Shown here piece after piece: positions 1 to 8,728 of a stretch of DNA of 17,859 nucleotides (position 1 is its first letter; every line of letters starts with the position of its first letter). This DNA is from Thermoleophilia bacterium (GTDB lineage: Bacteria > Actinomycetota > Thermoleophilia > Gaiellales > Gaiellaceae), in assembly GCA_016844515.1 (NCBI GenBank), contig JAERMP010000012.1:1-17859 (forward strand), in the 5' to 3' direction. The translations under genes and the position numbers were made by a program. Below the pieces are notes generated by a model that was not told where the DNA came from, ran no database searches, and saw nothing but the letters and a program-made list of their open reading frames with translations.

Positions 1-868
1 TGGTCGGCAACTACGGTGTGGCGGACGAACGGGGAGAGTCGTCTCGGCCGCACGCGAAGGCAGCGCTCATGCGCCAGCTCGGCGGTCGCGAGTGGGCGGA
101 GTGGCTGGGCGAGCACGGGCTCGTCGGGCTCGAGGAGATCGACACCCGTTCGCTCGTGCTGCGCCTACGCGACGCAGGTGCGATGCGGGCGGCAGCGGTG
201 GCCGACGAAGCTGAGCTGCTGGTCGGCGACGCACTCGAACGGGTTCGCTCTCAGCCGCTCATGGAGGGCCAGGCGCTCGTCGCGCAGGTGTCCGCGCCAG
301 AGCCGTACGTCTTCAGCGAGACAGGCTCGCCGAGGATCGCGGTCGTCGACTACGGCACGAAGCGCTCGATCCTCCGTCGGCTCGCCGATGCAGGTGCGGC
401 GGTCACGGTGTTCCCACACACCGTCGAAGCCGACGAGCTCGCCGAGTTCGACGGCGTCGTCCTCTCGAACGGCCCCGGTGACCCGGAGCCCCTCCACGAG
501 GAGACCGAGGTCGTGCGCGGCCTCCTGGGGCGCGTCCCGGTCCTCGGAATCTGCCTCGGCCACCAGCTCCTCGGACTGGCGACCGGACACGAGACCTACA
601 AGCTCCCCTTTGGCCACCGTGGCGCGAACCACCCGGTGCTCGAGCGTGCCTCCGGCCGCGTGCTCGTGACGAGCCAGAACCACGGTTTCGCCGTCTCGCC
701 TTCGGAAGCGACCGAGGCGACGTACGTCTCGCTCTACGACGGAACCGTCGAGGGCTTCGACTTCCCCGAGCTCCGCGCGCGCTCCGTGCAGTTCCATCCC
801 GAGGCGGGCCCGGGCCCCCACGACGCCTGGCCCATCCTCGAGCGCTGGGTCGAGGAGGTTCGCCGCTA

Positions 869-869
<1 letters not shown>
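1..869 (+). CDS. carA: Carbamoyl-phosphate synthase small (glutaminase) subunit, 5' end missing
   Basis: This is the glutamine amidotransferase subunit that hydrolyses glutamine and passes ammonia to CarB for carbamoyl phosphate synthesis (pyrimidines and arginine). The reading frame is already open at base 3 and reads [17 protein letters not shown], a conserved internal CarA stretch, so the GTG at 18 is not the start. I estimate that 70-90 N-terminal residues lie outside the window. The class I GATase domain begins near base 335 ([16 protein letters not shown]). It carries the nucleophile in GICLGHQ (Cys codon 552-554), the NHGFAV loop, and the His/Glu pair in [14 protein letters not shown], so the catalytic triad is complete. 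The stop TAG (867-869) shares one base with the carB GTG start, indicating translational coupling. Identification is very secure; only the missing start is uncertain. Confidence 0.96.
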
Positions 870-3921
<3,052 letters not shown>

Positions 3922-3925
<4 letters not shown>

Positions 3926-4629
3926 GCCCCACTTGTAACAGTCTGTTACTTGCGGGAAGGGAAGCTCGTAGGCAGCGCCTGACGGTCACCGCAACCGAGC
4001 CCGTCGGCCCGTACACGGTGCTGCGGCTCGAGCGAGGAGAGCTCGAGCCCGGAGTGCCAGGTCAGTTCTTCATGCTCGAGGCGCCCGGACGAGTGCTCCC
4101 GCGTCCGATGAGCCTCTGCCAGGCGCCGCCGGGTGAGCTCACGTTTCTCATCGACCCGATCGGGCCCGGCACGCGCGCGCTCTGCGCACTTCGCTCCGGC
4201 GAGGCAATCCATGTCCTCGGCCCGCTCGGAAACGGCTTCGATCTCGACGTCGACCGGCCGCTCCTCGTTGCAGGTGGGATCGGAATTGCGCCGATGCCGT
4301 ATCTCGCTGCCGCGCTCGGCGATCCACCCGCAGTCCTCGGGTTTCGGACGGAACGCCATGCCGAGGCCGGACGTCTTCTTCCAGGCGCCGAGATCGTGGT
4401 CGAGCCGCGCCTCGTCACCGAGTTGCTTCCAGAGGATCCCGGCGACGTGCTTGCGTGCGGACCGGAGCCGATGCTCGAGGCGGTTCGCGCTCGGGCTCCA
4501 CGTGCGCAGCTCGCTTGGGAGGCCCGGATGGCGTGCGGGTACGGGGCCTGCTACGGCTGCGTCGTCGAGATCGACGGCCGTTATCGGAGGCTGTGTATCG
4601 ACGGGCCTGTCTTACGTGACGCCGCGTGA
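3922..4629 (+). CDS. pyrK: Dihydroorotate dehydrogenase electron-transfer subunit
   Basis: PyrK carries FAD and a [2Fe-2S] cluster and passes electrons from PyrD to NAD+ in class 1B dihydroorotate dehydrogenase. From the GTG at 3922 the protein is 235 residues, near the family length. The FAD-binding motif RPMS is at 61-64, GPLGNGF at 100-106, the nucleotide-binding GGIGIAPM at 118-125 and ACGPEPM at 178-184. The cluster ligands are C205, C210, C213 and C225 (CGYGACYGC...C). The start forms GTGA with the carB stop. Further upstream the frame runs inside carB and is unlikely. I see no strong Shine-Dalgarno sequence, so initiation probably depends on coupling. Codons 5-10 lie on an AT-rich palindrome (separate entry), so a later start cannot be fully excluded. 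Confidence 0.9.
3935..3949. promoter_or_regulatory. Perfect 15-base palindrome at the pyrK start (possible operator)
   Basis: GTAACAG-T-CTGTTAC is a perfect inverted repeat with 7-base arms and a single-base centre. It is conspicuously AT-rich for this genome and lies 13 bases after the pyrK GTG. Such symmetry suits a dimeric repressor, but no promoter is visible beside it and it lies within coding sequence, so the role is unproven. Confidence 0.35.
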
Positions 4630-5501
4630 CAGCGCGGCTTCTCAACGCCAGTGGCTGCCTCGACGCTCTAGCTGCTCCCGGAGTTGCGATCCAACTCGAC
4701 GCGTTCGTCACCAAGACCGTCACGCCGCAGGCACGTGAAGGAAACCCTCCTCCGCGGGTCGTTGAGACAGAGTCCGGGATGCTCAACTCGATCGGGCTCC
4801 AGAACCCGGGCATCGATGCCTTCGTCGAGGAGAGTCTCCCGAGGATCGCCGAGCTGGGCGTTCCGATCTGGGTATCGGTCGGTGGCTTCTCCGCGCCCGA
4901 TTTCGCCGATGTCTGCGAACGACTCGACGGGGAGGCATCCGTCGAAGTCATCGAGTTGAACCTCTCGTGCCCGAACGTGGAAGAGGCGCCTGAGACCGCG
5001 GCCGAGCTGGTCGCCGCCGCGAGAGCCGCCACGACCAAGCCGCTCTACGCAAAGCTCTCACCCGCCACGTGGGACGTCGCGGAGAGCGCGCGCGCGGTTG
5101 CCGGCGCGGGCGCCGACGGTCTGTCGCTCGTGAACACCATCCGCGGACTTGCTCTCGACGCGACCACTCGGCGGCCACAGCTCGCGCGCGGTGCGGGGGG
5201 ATATTCCGGGCCTGCGCTCAGGCCTATCGCGCTTGCGTGCGTCCACGCCTGCGCTCGAGCCGTCGCGTTGCCGATCGTCGGCATGGGAGGGGTGACGTCG
5301 GGAGACGATGTGCTGGACTTCCTGGCAGCGGGTGCAAGTGCCGTCGCGCTCGGCACGATCCTGTTCTCGGACCCCCTCGCACCGAGTCGCATCCGGGCCG
5401 AGATGAGCGACGCTGGGGTGCCTGCGCTGGTCGTCTCCCGACACGAGATTCACGGCTTCGTGCGCGACTCCGCATCCCGACACGTGCTGTCTTCAGAGTA
5501 G
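4626..5501 (+). CDS. pyrD: Dihydroorotate dehydrogenase, class 1B catalytic subunit
   Basis: PyrD oxidises dihydroorotate to orotate with FMN, the fourth step of pyrimidine synthesis. Class 1B enzymes work as PyrD/PyrK heterotetramers, which fits the adjacent pyrK. The 291-residue protein has the ASG element at 8-10, KTVT at 30-33, the substrate loop GNPPPRVVETESGMLNSIGLQNPG at 39-62, and the class 1 catalytic cysteine C115 in NLSCPNV. Further on are SLVNTIRG, the phosphate-binding GMGGVTSGDDVLDFLAAGASAVALGT, and a normal C-terminus. The GTG start overlaps the pyrK stop as GTGA; there is no obvious ribosome binding site, again implying coupling. No pyrF follows, although it often does in similar clusters. 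Confidence 0.94.
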   Translation: MTARLLNASGCLDALAAPGVAIQLDAFVTKTVTPQAREGNPPPRVVETESGMLNSIGLQNPGIDAFVEESLPRIAELGVPIWVSVGGFSAPDFADVCERLDGEASVEVIELNLSCPNVEEAPETAAELVAAARAATTKPLYAKLSPATWDVAESARAVAGAGADGLSLVNTIRGLALDATTRRPQLARGAGGYSGPALRPIALACVHACARAVALPIVGMGGVTSGDDVLDFLAAGASAVALGTILFSDPLAPSRIRAEMSDAGVPALVVSRHEIHGFVRDSASRHVLSSE

Positions 5502-5542
5502 AAAACGCCAAAAGCCCTGCAAATCGGCTAAAACGTTCCCGC

Positions 5543-5570
5543 TTGACCCACGAGAGAGTCTTGGTAGACT
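5543..5570 (+). promoter_or_regulatory. Sigma-70-type promoter of mihF, predicted leaderless
   Basis: A -35 box TTGACC (5543-5548) and a -10 box TAGACT (5565-5570) are separated by 16 bases. The start of transcription, about 7-10 bases after the -10 box, would fall at 5577-5581, which is at or within a few bases of the mihF ATG. No Shine-Dalgarno sequence precedes that ATG, so a leaderless mRNA is expected. The stretch just upstream (5502-5535) is unusually A-rich. Confidence 0.75.
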
Positions 5571-5580
5571 CGTCCGGCTT

Positions 5581-5916
5581 ATGGTCACGACGAAGACGCA
5601 CGCACAAGCCCCGGCGCGCTCCCTCGACCAGAGGATGGAGGCGCTCCAACGGGCGAACGACGTTCGGGTTCGGCGTGCGCAGCTCAAGAGAGACCTGAAG
5701 GCTGGGCGGGAGAGCATCGAGGGCATCCTGCTCGACCCGCCCGGGTACGTCTCGACGGCGAAGGTCTTCGACATGCTCATGGCCATCCCCAAGTTCGGCC
5801 GGGTCAAGGCTGCACGGCTCCTCAACCAGTGCAGGATCAGTCAGTCGAAGACGGTCGGCGGCCTCTCCGAGCGCCAGCGCACCGAGCTCGTCGAGCTCTT
5901 CAACCACCGGTCGTAG
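5581..5916 (+). CDS. mihF: Integration host factor, actinobacterial type
   Basis: This small nucleoid-associated DNA-binding protein belongs to the mIHF family, unrelated in fold to the heterodimeric proteobacterial IHF. It bends DNA and is needed for chromosome organisation in relatives. The 111 residues begin with a poorly conserved, mostly polar N-terminus. A basic helix follows at about 15-42 (QRMEALQRANDVRVRRAQLKRD), and then the conserved helix-two-turns-helix region (VFDMLMAIPKFGRVKAARLLN, about 62-82, then CRISQSKTVGGLSERQR). The position immediately upstream of gmk is the usual actinobacterial location. The start is the ATG placed 10 bases after the -10 box. Its stop codon lies at the foot of the large stem of the following intergenic structure. 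Confidence 0.92.
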   Translation: MVTTKTHAQAPARSLDQRMEALQRANDVRVRRAQLKRDLKAGRESIEGILLDPPGYVSTAKVFDMLMAIPKFGRVKAARLLNQCRISQSKTVGGLSERQRTELVELFNHRS

Positions 5917-6134
5917 ATGAGCGATGCCATGAGATCGCCGGCTCCGGGGCGTGAGCTGGCAGCTCGGGGGCGCGATGGGAGAACGGCTGCGAGGCCGGAT
6001 GCCTCGGTGCCGTTCTCCCATCGCGAAGCGCACGCACGGCGCGAGGCCGTTTCACGGCCTCTGCCCGGGCGGAAGCGGCCCCGACCCGCCAGATCGCGCA
6101 TCCGGACGCGCGAGATCGTGGCATTGCTCATCTG
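5914..6134 (+). ncRNA. Candidate structured RNA or gmk leader between mihF and gmk
   Basis: The gap of 227 bases between mihF and gmk holds no convincing gene but can fold end to end. Closing stem: 5917-5932 pairs with 6116-6131 over 16 positions with two G-U wobbles, and 5915-5916 with 6132-6133 extend it into the mihF stop codon. A tandem G-A mismatch (5933-5934 / 6114-6115) is followed by four more pairs (5935-5938 / 6110-6113). Enclosed hairpins are 5953-5965 (5 bp), 5971-6025 (17 bp plus 6 bp), 6043-6061 (8 bp, loop TTC) and 6068-6090 (5 bp). An alternative hairpin at 6095-6112 competes with the inner part of the closing stem. The structure ends 9 bases before the gmk start. A non-autonomous mobile element with terminal inverted repeats is the main alternative. 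All pairing was found by eye; no energy was computed. Confidence 0.5.
5971..6025. repeat. Perfect 17-base inverted repeat (hairpin inside the mihF-gmk gap)
   Basis: The arm CGCGATGGGAGAACGGC (5971-5987) is the exact reverse complement of 6009-6025. Within the 21-base interval a 2x2 mismatch is followed by a 6-bp stem (5990-5995 / 6001-6006) with loop CGGAT. No T-run follows, so it is not a classical intrinsic terminator. Confidence 0.9.
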
Positions 6135-6143
6135 AGCTCGACG

Positions 6144-6728
6144 GTGCCTTCGCGGCCCGTTTTCGTCATCACCGGGCCGTCGGGTGCCGGTAAGGGCACG
6201 CTGATCAAAGGGCTACTCGAGCGCGTGCCCGGGCTCGAGGTCGCCATCTCCGCGACGACCCGCGCGCAGCGGCCCGGAGAGATCGACGGGCACGACTACT
6301 GGTTCCTCTCGGATGCGGAGTTCACGCGCCGCGTCGATTCCGGCGCGTTCCTCGAGTACGTCCCCTATGTTTCCGGGCGCCGGTACGGGACGCTCCGGTC
6401 GGAGATCGAGCGGATTTCCGACGACAACCGCATCTGCGTGCTCGAGCTCGAGCTCGAGGGAGCGCTCGCGGTGCAATCGGAGGTCGCAGGGAGTGTCACG
6501 ATCTTCATCGCCGCGGACGTGCCGGAGCTCGAACGGCGGCTCCGGGGGCGCGCGACAGAGAGCACGGGCGAGATCGGGGAGCGCATCGACCTCGCGCGCG
6601 CGCAGCTCGAACAGGCCCATCGCTTCCGCTACATGGTTCGAAACGACGAGCTCGAGCGAGCCACATCGGCGCTTGCGGCGCTTGTGCAATGTGAGTTGGC
6701 TCGCGTAGGTACCATGGGCCGGCCATGA
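6144..6728 (+). CDS. gmk: Guanylate kinase
   Basis: Gmk phosphorylates GMP (and dGMP) to GDP with ATP in the cytoplasm. The 194-residue protein is of normal length. Its P-loop GPSGAGKGT is at 11-19. The GMP-binding region follows (ISATTRAQRPGEIDGHDYWFLS, about 32-53, then FLEYVPYVSGRRYGT), and the lid arginines are in ELERRLRGRATES. The helix usually written EIDVQGA reads ELELEGA here, with the usual Asp replaced by Glu. The GTG start at 6144 leads directly into VFVITGPSG; an in-frame stop lies a few codons upstream and no strong Shine-Dalgarno is visible. The end overlaps rpoZ by 4 bases (ATGA). Its translation could be influenced by the structured region that ends 9 bases upstream. Confidence 0.94.
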   Translation: MPSRPVFVITGPSGAGKGTLIKGLLERVPGLEVAISATTRAQRPGEIDGHDYWFLSDAEFTRRVDSGAFLEYVPYVSGRRYGTLRSEIERISDDNRICVLELELEGALAVQSEVAGSVTIFIAADVPELERRLRGRATESTGEIGERIDLARAQLEQAHRFRYMVRNDELERATSALAALVQCELARVGTMGRP

Positions 6729-6961
6729 TCCATCCCAGAATCGACGATCTCCTGAAAACGGTCGAGGGCTCCCGGTACACGCTCGTGATCGTCGCCGCCA
6801 AGCGCGCGCGGCAGATCAACAACTACCACCACCAACTCGGCGAGGGTATCGGCTTCGACGAAGCACCTCCGCCGTTGATCGAATCCCGCTCGAAGAACTA
6901 CCTCACGATGGCGATGGAAGAGATCGCCCGCGGGAAAATCACGTACCACGTTCCCGCCTAG
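6725..6961 (+). CDS. rpoZ: RNA polymerase omega subunit
   Basis: Omega is the small subunit that wraps the C-terminal tail of beta-prime and helps RNA polymerase assemble. The 78 residues include the typical core IDDLLKTVEGSRYTLVIVAAKRARQINNY (about residues 6-34) and the later MAMEEIARGKITYH. The alpha-helical N-terminal half with its AAKRARQI segment is the family signature. It overlaps the end of gmk by 4 bases (ATGA), so the two are translated as a coupled pair, the usual gmk-rpoZ arrangement. Confidence 0.93.
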   Translation: MIHPRIDDLLKTVEGSRYTLVIVAAKRARQINNYHHQLGEGIGFDEAPPPLIESRSKNYLTMAMEEIARGKITYHVPA

Positions 6962-7024
6962 GGCCGGATGAGCAAACACTCGCGCCGCGGCCGCGACGCG
7001 GACGCCTTCAGGGATGTTGGCGCC

Positions 7025-7054
7025 ACCGGAATCCGCGCGTCAGCGGATGCCGGT
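7025..7054 (+). other. Hairpin in the rpoZ-coaBC gap
   Basis: ACCGG (7025-7029) pairs with CCGGT (7050-7054). After one A-G mismatch, ATCCGC (7031-7036) pairs with GCGGAT (7043-7048), leaving the loop GCGTCA. The hairpin ends 11 bases before the coaBC Shine-Dalgarno (GGGAGG, 7066-7071). There is no T-run. It could be a 3' stabiliser of gmk-rpoZ, a weak terminator, or part of a coaBC leader. The rest of the 116-base gap shows nothing recognisable. Confidence 0.55.
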
Positions 7055-7077
7055 CTGCGCTGTTAGGGAGGTAGCTC

Positions 7078-8247
7078 GTGGCACGCGTCCTGCTCGGAGT
7101 CACCGGGGGGATAGCGGCCTACAAGGCGTGCACCCTCGTCAGGCTGCTCGTGCGGGCGGGTCACGAGGTGTATCCGCTCGTGACGGCGGGAGCAGAGCGG
7201 TTCGTCTCGGCTGAGACCTTCTTCGCCCTGGCCCGCACGACGCAGAGCGACGATCCGTACCCACATCTACAACGGGCTGACCTTCTGGTCGTGGCCCCCC
7301 TTACGGCCAACACGCTCGCGCGGCTGGCACACGGATTGGCCGACGATCTCCTCACCGAGGCTGCTCTCGCGCACTCGGGGCCCGTGCTCGTCGCGCCGGC
7401 GATGAACTCACGGATGTGGGCGCACCCGGCCACGCAGGCGAATGTGGCTGTGCTCCTTTCGCGCGGTATCGAGCTCGTCGGACCAGTGAAAGGAGAGCTT
7501 GCGGAGGGTGAGGTGGGAATCGGTCGCATGGCGGAGCCCGAAGAGATCCTGGCCCGTGTCGAGGAACTTCTCGTCGGCGGCACTCGAGCATCCGACTCGT
7601 TGAGTGGCGTGCGGGTGGTCATATCGGCGGGAGGGACGCGCGAGCCTCTCGACACGGTCCGCTACATCGCCAATCGTTCCTCGGGTCGCATGGGTGTCGC
7701 CCTGGCCGAGGAGGCGCAGCGCCGCGGTGCGGACGTGACTCTCCTCGCCGCGAACCTGACAGTCCCGGCTCCGCCCGGCATCACCGTCGTCGAGACGCCG
7801 ACCGCCGAAGATCTCGAGCGGGAGGCGTTCGCGCGTGCGGACGCCGACGTGATCGTCATGGCCGCTGCAGTGGCCGACTATCGGCTCCCTTCACCGTCTG
7901 CTACCAAGCGTCCCAAGGACGACGCGCCCTGGACCGTCGAGCTCGCGCCCACGACCGACGTGCTGGCGGCGTTGGGAGCTGCACGGCGACCCGGCCAGGT
8001 GCTAGTGGGTTTCGCCGCGGACGGGGCGGGCTCAGGCCTGGAGCGGGCTCGGGAGAAGCGGCGGGCGAAGAGCGCGGATCTCTTCGTGTTCAACGATGTC
8101 AGCCGCCCTGACATCGGGTTCGACGCGTCGGACAACGAGGTCGTGCTCATCTCGGAGGACGGCGAGCGCGAGGTGGCGAAGGCACCCAAGCTCGTTATCG
8201 CGGCGGCCGTTCTCGACGAGGTCGAGCGGGTGCTCTCTAAGCGATGA
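7078..8247 (+). CDS. coaBC: Bifunctional phosphopantothenoylcysteine decarboxylase / phosphopantothenate-cysteine ligase
   Basis: CoaBC joins phosphopantothenate to cysteine using CTP and decarboxylates the product to phosphopantetheine, the middle of coenzyme A synthesis. The N-terminal FMN decarboxylase domain (about 1-165) has GVTGGIAAYKA, the catalytic histidine H63 (YPHLQRADLLVVAPLTANT) and PAMNSRMW with N110. In the substrate flap, GELAEGEVGIGRM (139-151) has Glu143 where E. coli Dfp has the catalytic Cys158. The C-terminal ligase (about 178-389) has SAGGTREPLDTVRYIANRSSGRMG, AAAVADY, KRPKDD and VFNDVSRPDIGF. The GTG start is well supported by GGGAGG at 6 bases' distance. The stop overlaps a short ATG frame leading to the TPR gene. 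Confidence 0.94.
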   Translation: MARVLLGVTGGIAAYKACTLVRLLVRAGHEVYPLVTAGAERFVSAETFFALARTTQSDDPYPHLQRADLLVVAPLTANTLARLAHGLADDLLTEAALAHSGPVLVAPAMNSRMWAHPATQANVAVLLSRGIELVGPVKGELAEGEVGIGRMAEPEEILARVEELLVGGTRASDSLSGVRVVISAGGTREPLDTVRYIANRSSGRMGVALAEEAQRRGADVTLLAANLTVPAPPGITVVETPTAEDLEREAFARADADVIVMAAAVADYRLPSPSATKRPKDDAPWTVELAPTTDVLAALGAARRPGQVLVGFAADGAGSGLERAREKRRAKSADLFVFNDVSRPDIGFDASDNEVVLISEDGEREVAKAPKLVIAAAVLDEVERVLSKR

Positions 8248-8288
8248 CCGGCGGCGCTGCTCCGCGGACAAGTCACTCCGCGCCTTGA
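8244..8288 (+). other. Possible 14-codon coupling ORF between coaBC and the TPR gene
   Basis: An ATG overlapping the coaBC stop (ATGA) opens a 14-codon frame (MTGGAAPRTSHSAP). It stops at 8286-8288, overlapping the proposed TTG start of the TPR gene (TTGA). It could pass terminating ribosomes on to the next gene. Chance is a serious alternative, since the frame is short and has no ribosome binding site of its own beyond coupling. Confidence 0.2.
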
Positions 8289-8626
8289 CCGACACCTACG
8301 ACCTCTTCCAGCTCGGACGAAAGCACTTGCGAAGCGGCATGCCAGCTCAGGCGACGGTTCCCCTCGAGAAGGCCAAGCGGCGTGAGCCGAACTCCCGCTC
8401 GATCCGCGAGGCTCTCGGGATCGCGTACTTCCGCATCGGCCGCTGGGAGGAGGCCGAGGCCGAGTTCCGCGCCCTCGTCGAGCTCGCGCCAGCAGACGAG
8501 TTCGCGCACTACGCCCTGGGTCGGGCACTGGTGAATCAGGGGCGACGTAAAGAAGCGACCCCGCACGTCAAGATCGCGCGGTCGCTGCGCCCTCGCACGA
8601 GCAGCGAAGGCGAGTCCTTGGACTGA
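8285..8626 (+). CDS. Small tetratricopeptide-repeat protein
   Basis: The 113-residue protein is made almost entirely of TPR helices: TYDLFQLGRKHLRSGMPAQATVPLEKAKRREPNS, then SIREALGIAYFRIGRWEEAEAEFRALVELAPADE, then FAHYALGRALVNQGRRKEATPHVKIARSLRP. The second repeat fits the TPR consensus (A-G-A/Y-F-G-A-F-P positions) best. TPR proteins are scaffolds for protein-protein contacts; the partner is unknown. There is no signal peptide or membrane segment. The TTG start at 8285 retains the first repeat. An ATG at 8339 would remove its first helix, so I prefer TTG, although no good Shine-Dalgarno precedes it. It faces the GspE-like gene tail to tail. Confidence 0.72.
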   Translation: MTDTYDLFQLGRKHLRSGMPAQATVPLEKAKRREPNSRSIREALGIAYFRIGRWEEAEAEFRALVELAPADEFAHYALGRALVNQGRRKEATPHVKIARSLRPRTSSEGESLD

Positions 8627-8639
8627 CGGGCTGGCGCAA

Positions 8640-8669
8640 GACCGGAGTCCGCTCGCGCACATTCCGGTC
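8640..8669. terminator. Weak hairpin between the convergent TPR and GspE-like genes
   Basis: GACCGGA (8640-8646) is the reverse complement of TCCGGTC (8663-8669), with a 16-base loop, in the 102-base gap between two converging genes. The site suits a bidirectional terminator, but there is no T-run on either strand and the loop is long. The word GACCGGA occurs again at 8718-8724. Confidence 0.3.
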
Positions 8670-8728
8670 GCGCGAACGTGTCTGGAGGCGTCCGCTTCGC
8701 GGCCGCGAGGCTGGCTGACCGGAAGTCG

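Noticed and set aside
18..20. GTG at 18 as the start of carA
   Set aside because: The conserved residues just upstream (VGNY) are already CarA sequence in the same frame, so the gene begins outside the window.
5502..5535. Possible terminator of the pyr operon (AGCC...GGCT with flanking A/T runs)
   Set aside because: The stem is only 4 bp with a 9-base loop, too weak to support; the A-rich stretch is better seen as upstream promoter sequence.
5917..6135. A 72-codon frame starting with ATG directly after the mihF stop
   Set aside because: Its product is Arg/Ala/Pro-rich without any family resemblance, and the DNA is explained by inverted repeats on both arms. In GC-rich DNA such frames are common. 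I treat the region as non-coding structure.
6630..6660. TTCGAA-like T-loop sequence suggesting a tRNA
   Set aside because: It lies in the middle of gmk and no cloverleaf stems fit around it.
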